DNA of 64,000 nucleotides. Origin: GW2011-AR15 sp964428335 (GTDB taxonomy: Archaea > Nanobdellota > Nanobdellia > Woesearchaeales > GW2011-AR15). Of the stretch, positions 37,086 through 43,620 are shown one piece after another. The position numbers and the translations under genes were made by a program. Each line of letters begins with the position of its first letter. Position 1 is the first letter of the stretch. The stretch spans positions 62,001 through 126,000 of the forward strand of contig CAYRXW010000004.1 of assembly GCA_964428335.1 (NCBI GenBank), given 5' to 3'. Below the pieces are notes generated by a model, which searched no databases, was not told the origin of the DNA, and worked only from the letters and a program-made list of their open reading frames with translations.

Positions 37086-39287
37086 TCATATATATTGCAT
37101 TGTATTATGTTCAGCCCTAAGAATATCTATATCTAAAAAATTTGAAGACCTGTTCAGATAGTCATCAATCCTTACTTCAATACCATTTATAAGTCCATTT
37201 CCAAAGTTAAATCCTGGCCTATGCATTCTGTTCAAAAACAACTTGTCATTTGATTTCATAAGTTCCTTAATTTGTCCCCTAGTCTCTGTAAATGGGCCAT
37301 AAAGTTCTTCCTTTGTTTCAGGAATCAAACCTAGGTTTTTTTCCATAAAATCATACCATGCGTAAGTAGCATCAATGCAATGCTGGCCAACGTAATGTTC
37401 ATATCCTCCCTGCCTGAGTTTCTTGATTAAATCAATTGGCACCTTTTTTGTTCTAATCTCAAAATTATACCTAAATATATCGATAACGTTTCCATCTCTT
37501 TCCAGTTCAAAAACTACCTGTTCAGGCCTAAATGCTTCCTTTCTTGTTTTTACGTAATCAATGAATTCCTTAACTGATTTTTGCGATTCACTATGACTTA
37601 TGTTGAATATCACGCTTGAGAGGTTTGCTCCTTTTTTGTTTAGATGCATTGCATATTTCATGATTGCATGATACATATTTTCTATCCATCCTGGAAAAAC
37701 AAAATTTAGGCTATCAAGTCCAGGCACATCGTCAATAACAAGAACGCTTTCTTTTCTTTCTTCGTGTTCCTTCCGTATCATCTTTTCAGCAACAAAAGAA
37801 TTTGCTTTGGCTAATAGAGGAGAATATGCTTTGCCATTTATCTCATTTAACCCTATTATATGGAAAATATCACTATTCAAAATGTAATCAAGACCAAAAT
37901 CTCTAAGTGGCATTGGCCTTGAGGAAGTATGATATAGCATTTTGAACTTGCTTCCTCCTGAAAGGCAATAATTTCCCATTGAATCAAAGAAAGCTTTTAC
38001 TGGTGAATTTATGGCACTTATCTCATAACCTTTGGTATATATTTTTTTTTTGTCATATCTTGAATAGGTGAGCTCTTTAAAAAATTTCATAACTTTTTTG
38101 CTGCTAGCAAAAACTTGATCAGAAGGCAGAACATCACAAAGATAATCTATGATATCAGAATCAATATATTCAGTATTTTTTTGTATCCCATCAAAGGAAT
38201 CAACAGTAAGTTTTGATGCAACTTTTGATTTTTCAAGAGGAATGTGATGAAGAAGGATTTTTAATGTCAAATCCTTAACCAAAAAATTCTCATCTTCAAA
38301 AAGCTCAGCATTTCCAAATTCTTTCCTATAAGCATTTTCAACAAGGTAATTCAGAAATTGGTTTTCTCCTTGGAGAATCAGGTTTCTTAGTTCTTTTGAA
38401 TTTGAATTTATTATTCTTATAACTTCATTTATCTGAACCGATTCAAATCCTTCTGTGATGGTTGCTTTTGATAAGATAGACTCTCTATATATTCTGAATT
38501 GTTCCCTTACTTTATCAGAAAAATGACTAAATCCTTGAACTCCTTTTTCAGCCTGTTTTCGCAGATGGTAAACTGTGATGTTCTTTAGAATTTCCATATT
38601 GAAAGAATAATCATAATTTATCGGCCTATCTTCAACAAATCTTGAAAAAACTATGTCTTTTTTATAAGGTCTTTCTAGAATCTCAAGAAATGCCATTGCT
38701 TCATTGAAAAGAGGCTTTTTCCTCTTTTTTGAATCACTTATCAGCCTCTTTGATATCTTTCTCATCCTGTTTAAATCGCTAAACTCATATGCAAGATTTA
38801 ATTTGTAGCTGCAAAGATGTATCAATTCATCAATACTTATTTTCATGAGTGTTGAATTCTTGTTTATCTTAATTCCGTATTCAGATTCAAGAGATAAAAA
38901 ATCAACAGGGACTTCATGGGCTTTTGTAAGCAGTGGATTTTTCCTGTAAACTTTCCTGTGGTCTACTATGCTCATTGGGTCTTTAATCCACTCAAAAACA
39001 TCATAGATTAGGTATCTTATCACAAAAGCCTTATCATCATGCTTTTGCTCTAATTTCTGAAGAGCTTGGTAAACAGTATCACTGTCTTTTACTCTTGAAT
39101 GAAGGTTGGACCAAAGAAATGCATGATAAATCATTATTTCAGAATGCTGCTCACTTGTAAGTTCAACCATTACCCTTTCTGCGGTGGCCTTATCAAATTT
39201 TTTCTTTTTTCTTTTTTCCGGAAATTTGTTATCTGTTCTCCTGACTACCTCACTTAGCATCATCTCTAAGTCAATGTTATTAATCAT
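37086..39287 (-). CDS. Large paralogous family protein A3 (733 aa), unknown
   Basis: Third copy of the unknown family. Motifs: MGNYCLSGGS near residue 439, LRDFGLDYILNS near 468, AKANSFVAEK, VLVIDDVPGLDSL near 518, ESQKSVKEFIDYVKTRKEAF near 565 and HYVGQHCIDATYAWYDF near 630. An extra lysine-rich N-terminal stretch (KFPEKRKKKKFDKA, residues 22-35) distinguishes it and could bind nucleic acid or membrane. The copies diverge strongly in the first 350 residues and agree in the last 300, so the C-terminal domain is the common activity and the N-terminal part may set specificity. It has its own promoter block. Confidence 0.8.
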   Translation of the reverse strand: MINNIDLEMMLSEVVRRTDNKFPEKRKKKKFDKATAERVMVELTSEQHSEIMIYHAFLWSNLHSRVKDSDTVYQALQKLEQKHDDKAFVIRYLIYDVFEWIKDPMSIVDHRKVYRKNPLLTKAHEVPVDFLSLESEYGIKINKNSTLMKISIDELIHLCSYKLNLAYEFSDLNRMRKISKRLISDSKKRKKPLFNEAMAFLEILERPYKKDIVFSRFVEDRPINYDYSFNMEILKNITVYHLRKQAEKGVQGFSHFSDKVREQFRIYRESILSKATITEGFESVQINEVIRIINSNSKELRNLILQGENQFLNYLVENAYRKEFGNAELFEDENFLVKDLTLKILLHHIPLEKSKVASKLTVDSFDGIQKNTEYIDSDIIDYLCDVLPSDQVFASSKKVMKFFKELTYSRYDKKKIYTKGYEISAINSPVKAFFDSMGNYCLSGGSKFKMLYHTSSRPMPLRDFGLDYILNSDIFHIIGLNEINGKAYSPLLAKANSFVAEKMIRKEHEERKESVLVIDDVPGLDSLNFVFPGWIENMYHAIMKYAMHLNKKGANLSSVIFNISHSESQKSVKEFIDYVKTRKEAFRPEQVVFELERDGNVIDIFRYNFEIRTKKVPIDLIKKLRQGGYEHYVGQHCIDATYAWYDFMEKNLGLIPETKEELYGPFTETRGQIKELMKSNDKLFLNRMHRPGFNFGNGLINGIEVRIDDYLNRSSNFLDIDILRAEHNTMQYI

Positions 39288-39288
39288 T

Positions 39289-39317
39289 TATAAGTAGTAA
39301 AATTCACAATATATAAA
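39289..39317 (-). promoter_or_regulatory. Conserved promoter block of the 733-aa gene
   Basis: Partner of the block at 37008-37036, 28 of 29 bases identical and at the same distance (one base) from the start codon. It includes TATA box TTTATATATTG on the reverse strand. No other gene start in the window was seen to carry the block. Confidence 0.6.
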
Positions 39318-39352
39318 GATTTCCATATTTCTCCTCTAAAAATATAAAAAGA

Positions 39353-40381
39353 TCAGAGATTTGGCGAAAACTTAAGCTGCTCAAAAACAGTCACTGTCTC
39401 AAAATTAATTATCTCCTCGCCAAATGTGCCTTTAAGATCCTCAAGGACCTTATTGAAGGAGAAATTATCCTTTGTGAACAGGCTTATCATGAAATTCCAG
39501 TCTCCTATATACTGCTCATACCAGGTTATGTTAGGATGCTGCCTAAGAAAAGAATGGAACCTTGGTTTCTGGATGTTCTTCGTGCTTAAGAATGCCAGGT
39601 TCCACTGCATTCCCAAATCACTTATAGAAAACATCGGGACAAAATGCCTAATAAAACCTAACTTCACTAAATTTGAAAGCCTGTATTTAGTTCCCTGTAA
39701 AGTTAGGCCACATGCAATAGAGATATCATTAAGAGTAATCCTTGCATTCAGCTTGAGCTTTGATATAATTTTAAAATCAGTTTCATCCAAAGAATAGATT
39801 CCATTAATATCCTGTTTTATGAATTCGTTTGAAAATGAAAAAGGGTTTTTGTGCTTTAGATGTATTTTATTTCTTGTCTCCTTATCAAGAAGGAACCCAA
39901 GGCCTGTATAATCCTCATCTACCTGCTGAAGTATCCTGAACTCCTGTATGTTTTCACTAATACACATTATCTTATTATAGATGTCATCATACTCCTTTAA
40001 GTCATTTATAGAAAAAAGCACCAGTAGATCCCATCTGCCTCCTATATGCTGAACTTGAGTTACTTCATTTATTGAATTCATGCTTTTTAGAATTTCTTTT
40101 TTTGAAACAAGATTTTTTAGTTTTATCAATACAATAAAATTTAGAAGGTTAAACCTCTGAAGGTTAAATACTGTCATATACCCTTCAATGAATCTTAATT
40201 TTTCCATCCTTGCAATCCTGTAGTTTATCTTTTCCTTTGATACACCAATAGCTGCAGCGATTGAAGTGTTGCTAAACCTTGCATTAAGGCTTAAGAGATA
40301 AAGTATCTTTCTGTCTAGGAGGGAAATATCTATATTTTTTCTCTCTCCCATAAGAGCTCCACTAAAGGAATCATCTTCCAT
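39353..40381 (-). CDS. Tandem Lrp/AsnC-type regulator (342 aa)
   Basis: Two Lrp/AsnC units fused in one chain. The first HTH is at residues 18-68 (ISLLDRKILYLLSLNARFSN, with IAAAIGVSKEKINYRIARME) followed by a RAM-like ligand domain (HIGGRWDLLVLFSINDL). The second HTH begins near residue 200 (LDETDFKIISKLKLNARITL) with its own RAM-like domain (YIGDWNFMISLFTKDNF). Normal Lrp proteins are about 150 aa and dimerise; this covalent dimer may bind asymmetric sites. It lies between the family A genes and a divergent operon, and its own promoter sits inside an inverted repeat, suggesting autoregulation. A second such protein is at 53782. Confidence 0.85.
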   Translation of the reverse strand: MEDDSFSGALMGERKNIDISLLDRKILYLLSLNARFSNTSIAAAIGVSKEKINYRIARMEKLRFIEGYMTVFNLQRFNLLNFIVLIKLKNLVSKKEILKSMNSINEVTQVQHIGGRWDLLVLFSINDLKEYDDIYNKIMCISENIQEFRILQQVDEDYTGLGFLLDKETRNKIHLKHKNPFSFSNEFIKQDINGIYSLDETDFKIISKLKLNARITLNDISIACGLTLQGTKYRLSNLVKLGFIRHFVPMFSISDLGMQWNLAFLSTKNIQKPRFHSFLRQHPNITWYEQYIGDWNFMISLFTKDNFSFNKVLEDLKGTFGEEIINFETVTVFEQLKFSPNL

Positions 40382-40386
40382 AAATC

Positions 40387-40428
40387 AATCAAAATAAAAT
40401 ATTATATATAAAATTTATTATTTTGATT
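40387..40428. promoter_or_regulatory. Inverted-repeat operator around the tandem-Lrp promoter
   Basis: Perfect 11-bp arms, AATCAAAATAA (40387-40397) and TTATTTTGATT (40418-40428), flank 20 bp that contain the AT-rich TATA element TTATATATAAA. The site begins 5 bp before the start codon of the tandem Lrp gene. This geometry fits autorepression by a dimeric Lrp-like protein. The divergent operon promoter (TTTTATATAA, 40446-40455) is only about 20 bp away, so it may be controlled too. Confidence 0.65.
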
Positions 40429-40511
40429 AAAAAAATGATGAAATGTTTTATATAATTGAAATATGTTTCTTTTCACTACTTAACAATAAATACATAAACC
40501 AGGTGATAAAT

Positions 40512-40652
40512 ATGTTAAATTACAGAAATGAGAGCAGCACTTCTAAAAATTTAGAGACAGGCAGTTTTTGCAGAAGATACTTTATGGCCATCACCTGGTT
40601 TTACATAAAGAACTCTTCTGCATCCTGCCTTTTCTGGTGGTTAAAATGGTAG
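40512..40652 (+). CDS. Possible small protein or leader ORF, 46 aa
   Basis: Open frame of 46 codons starting ATGTTAAATTAC, preceded by an AGGTGAT ribosome site 5 bp upstream and by TATA element TTTTATATAA about 60 bp upstream. The peptide (MLNYRNESSTSKNLETGSFC...) carries two Cys and an aromatic C-terminus. Its stop overlaps the ATG of the next gene (ATGGTAG), as in translationally coupled pairs. It may be a real small protein or a leader peptide; I recognise no family. Confidence 0.35.
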   Translation: MLNYRNESSTSKNLETGSFCRRYFMAITWFYIKNSSASCLFWWLKW

Positions 40653-41434
40653 GGCATCATGATAAAGCAGAAGAAGAAATCCCTCATGGGTTTATGAAAA
40701 CAAGAGGAGGCTTCATAAAAAGCATCCCTAAAGCATTTCAAGACCCAAAAGCTGAAATTGAAGAGGAAGTTCAAAGAGCCCTTGCTGCAGATTTTAAAGC
40801 ACACAAAGCTGCTGATGCAGAAGCAAAACAACTCTATAATGAGTTGCGTCCAAAATTCTTCAAGAAATTTTACGAAGGAGATACACCTTTTCTTGCATAT
40901 GCTGGGATTTTTGGTGCAATAATTTCTGCAGGTTTTGTATTCTATAGCTTTTATATTAAACCTTCAATAAACCCTCAGAATGCTTACCAAAACCAGCCTG
41001 TACTGACACAGCCTGCTCCTATAGAATATTCCACACAGGTAAGCCCAACCGCAACAATAGAATCAATAATCTTCCCTTCTCCTACTGCACAATACCAGCA
41101 AGTTCCTACATCATGTTCATATTATCCTGATAATACTCTTGAATACAACAAACTTTACAGTGCTGATTCTGGATTTCAATATAGGGCAGAGCAGCTTACC
41201 TTGATGCTTAACTGGGTTTACAATGTAACTTTAGGAAATAATGTAATTGCAATGCATTCTGACCCTGCCTTAAACACTATTCCTCCTGATTATTCATGGA
41301 ATATTGGAATATATATGAGGGATAATGCAATCAATAATGCAAAAGACCTTACACTTTCCCAGATGTTCTCAAGAAGCTCTTTTGCTCAGGCCGATAATCC
41401 ATTAATGAAATACCTTTGCGGGTTTTCACAATGA
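40646..41434 (+). CDS. Membrane-anchored protein of the ParB-like/multi-HTH operon
   Basis: Single-pass membrane protein, 262 aa, unknown family. The start is the ATG at 40646 (MVGHHDKAEEEIPHG). The cytosolic N-terminus is helical and charged (KAEIEEEVQRALAADFKAHK), one helix follows near residues 88-108 (FLAYAGIFGAIISAGFVFYSF), then a Pro/Gln/Thr-rich linker and an outside domain of about 110 residues with two Cys (TSCSYYP and KYLCGFSQ) that could form a disulfide. It is translationally coupled to the ParB-like gene: ATGA at 41431-41434. The arrangement suggests a membrane tether for the DNA-binding partners. Confidence 0.65.
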   Translation: MVGHHDKAEEEIPHGFMKTRGGFIKSIPKAFQDPKAEIEEEVQRALAADFKAHKAADAEAKQLYNELRPKFFKKFYEGDTPFLAYAGIFGAIISAGFVFYSFYIKPSINPQNAYQNQPVLTQPAPIEYSTQVSPTATIESIIFPSPTAQYQQVPTSCSYYPDNTLEYNKLYSADSGFQYRAEQLTLMLNWVYNVTLGNNVIAMHSDPALNTIPPDYSWNIGIYMRDNAINNAKDLTLSQMFSRSSFAQADNPLMKYLCGFSQ

Positions 41435-43620
41435 AAACTAAAAATGCAAAAACACTTGAACAGCTTATTAAGATAATAGATGAGAATATTGCTTTTCTAA
41501 AGCAGAACCAAAAGATTGATTGGGGATATCTTGGATCAAGGGGAATAAGTAAAGTCAATGCTGACAGCCAGGGTATAGAAATATTAAGGATTCTGAAGGA
41601 TCAGGGCATCATACAGGCAAAAGTTCCTCTTGATTTGATTGCAGAGCAATGGATGCCTCCAAATGCACCAGGACACCTTGAACAGCTTAGGGAAGAGATT
41701 GATGAGATACTTGCCTCAAATATTACAGTAAGCACCCTTTGGCGTGATCCAAAGACAAGCAGGCTTTTTGTTGTTGACGGAGGACACAGGTTTGAAGTTT
41801 CATATTCGCTTGACATACCTTATCTTGTATGCAATATCCTAATTGAAAAAGATGCTGAATGGTACAGAAATTATAGGGCAAAGGAATCATTGGCAAGAGC
41901 AGATATTGGAGAATTTAGGGTTGCAGCTCAATATATAAAAAAATGGAAAGACAGCTACCATAATGTCTTTGATCCTTTAGATGTCCTTTCATGCATCAAA
42001 TCAATTAAAAAAGATAAATTTGGAAGGCTTGCAAGGCAGGCAGCTGAAGTAAGAAGTGAAAGGCAGGCTGAATATGCCTGTGGTTTCATGCAGGAATGGA
42101 TGGATGAATCTCACGTATCTGTTGAAACAGCCATTAGGTATTTCAGAGCCTACAGCATAATTTCTGGAGAAAATGAAAAGCTGATTGGAAAAGCAAATAT
42201 CTCTACCGCTTTGATACTTGAAGCAGACAGCAGACTTAGGGCTGTTGAACATGATTACCATCTTTCAGCAGATGCACTGACATATTATACAGAAAATTAT
42301 GACAGGATACTTGGATGGATACTAGAGACAACAGCAGGTAATTCAGACAAGAAAAACAGCATCCTGACAAGTGTGATAAAGGCAGTAGGTACTAGCCTGG
42401 AAAAAAACATTCCCTTGGAATTTGAAAAAAAGAAAAAAGAAAATGTAGAAAAGGAAAAAGGTGGTGTAATAAAAATAGAACCTAGACATAGTACACAAAG
42501 CATAGAAACTCTTCTGAGATCAAAGCCTAATGTAAAAGAAACAATTGATGCAGTAAAAAAACTTTCTAAACGTGTTATAAAAAAGCATATGCTCCCTATA
42601 CCTGCAGAAGAGATGAATCTTTTGAATTATAAGCTTGGCGACATCTTAACTCCCGGACATATCTATGCAATAGCTCAAGGAAATGTTGCGCTTTTTAGCC
42701 TTAGATCTGCAATGCCACCTGTTTCTGCAGCCTTAGGATATGGACTTTTAAAAATAGCAGAAGGATATATCGGAAGAGTTACAGGAAAAAAAGCAGCAAT
42801 TGCAAAATTTACTGCAGATGAATGGCGTACTGGGAATTCAAATATATTAAATCATAGAATACAGGCAATTGAGCAACAAGTATGTTCAGACAGAGAGTAT
42901 CAAAAAATAAGAAGCTTGTCCTTCCCTGAAAGTAGAGCACTAAGCCTTATCTTATTATATCAAAAAAACAATGAAAATTGTGAAATCATAAATCTTTCAG
43001 CAAAAGAGCTGGCATTATATTCAGGTATTGATACACTGTCTGCATCAAAAATACTTGGATTTCTTCATAAGGAAAAATTCATCAATATAATTGACTCCTT
43101 CATGTTTTCAATTCTTCCAAAATTCAAGAGCATTCCTGAATCTGCTTTTTTTGGACATGATATTCCTTTTGGTTTGGATTTGAAATATTTTCTTGATAAA
43201 AATTACATTGTTCAATCAGGTGACGCGTCCCATACAGCTTTGCAAAAAGGAGGAAAAAATACATGCGACACATACAGGATACCACTTCCTACAAAAATTA
43301 GACCTTATGAAGAATTAGAACCTTGTCCTTATTGCCTTGGAAAAGTAATAGATGAAGGACAAAAAGCCATGCCCATGGACTATTTTTTCTCAAAGGCAAA
43401 ATCCTGGAAGATAGATATTGATAATATTTCAGCACTACAGATGATGGATGATTTCTCATTCCTATCTTTCTCTGGCACTATAAGTCGTAACACTGTGTTT
43501 TCAATTTATGATGACAGTCAAAAAAAAGTTGCTGTGCTCCAGCCAAATATTTTGGGAAGTCAATATGCTAATGACAGCTCATATAAAGGCCATGTTCTGG
43601 TGCAAAAAAATGGTAGATAA
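41431..43620 (+). CDS. ParB-like-domain protein (729 aa)
   Basis: Large protein with a ParB/Srx-like N-terminal domain near residues 60-135: LDLIAEQWMPPN, then TLWRDPKTSRLFVVDGGHRF, the DGGHR box being the ParB/sulfiredoxin nucleotide-binding signature. RADIGEFRVAAQYIKKWKD follows, where ParB proteins begin their HTH region. A Lys/Glu-rich linker near 330-350 leads to a helical C-terminal half with possible winged-helix segments (LSAKELALYSGIDTLSASKI near 525-545) and a lone CPYC near 635. A TTG at 41416 would add five residues; ATG 41431 is favoured by the ATGA overlap. ParB-family proteins are CTPases in DNA segregation or nucleases; which applies here is unknown. Confidence 0.7.
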   Translation: MKTKNAKTLEQLIKIIDENIAFLKQNQKIDWGYLGSRGISKVNADSQGIEILRILKDQGIIQAKVPLDLIAEQWMPPNAPGHLEQLREEIDEILASNITVSTLWRDPKTSRLFVVDGGHRFEVSYSLDIPYLVCNILIEKDAEWYRNYRAKESLARADIGEFRVAAQYIKKWKDSYHNVFDPLDVLSCIKSIKKDKFGRLARQAAEVRSERQAEYACGFMQEWMDESHVSVETAIRYFRAYSIISGENEKLIGKANISTALILEADSRLRAVEHDYHLSADALTYYTENYDRILGWILETTAGNSDKKNSILTSVIKAVGTSLEKNIPLEFEKKKKENVEKEKGGVIKIEPRHSTQSIETLLRSKPNVKETIDAVKKLSKRVIKKHMLPIPAEEMNLLNYKLGDILTPGHIYAIAQGNVALFSLRSAMPPVSAALGYGLLKIAEGYIGRVTGKKAAIAKFTADEWRTGNSNILNHRIQAIEQQVCSDREYQKIRSLSFPESRALSLILLYQKNNENCEIINLSAKELALYSGIDTLSASKILGFLHKEKFINIIDSFMFSILPKFKSIPESAFFGHDIPFGLDLKYFLDKNYIVQSGDASHTALQKGGKNTCDTYRIPLPTKIRPYEELEPCPYCLGKVIDEGQKAMPMDYFFSKAKSWKIDIDNISALQMMDDFSFLSFSGTISRNTVFSIYDDSQKKVAVLQPNILGSQYANDSSYKGHVLVQKNGR

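Noticed and set aside
32258..39287. GNAT-like acetyltransferase fold in the DDVPG/QKSV region of the large paralogues
   Set aside because: The segment DDVPG-x-D ... YA-x-x-L-x-x-x-G ... QKSV superficially recalls GNAT strands and helices, but no acetyl-CoA loop (Q/R-x-x-G-x-G/A) is present.
43508..43609. Longer N-terminus for the multi-HTH protein from an upstream in-frame start
   Set aside because: It would overlap the ParB-like gene by over 100 bp; ATG 43610 gives the usual short overlap.
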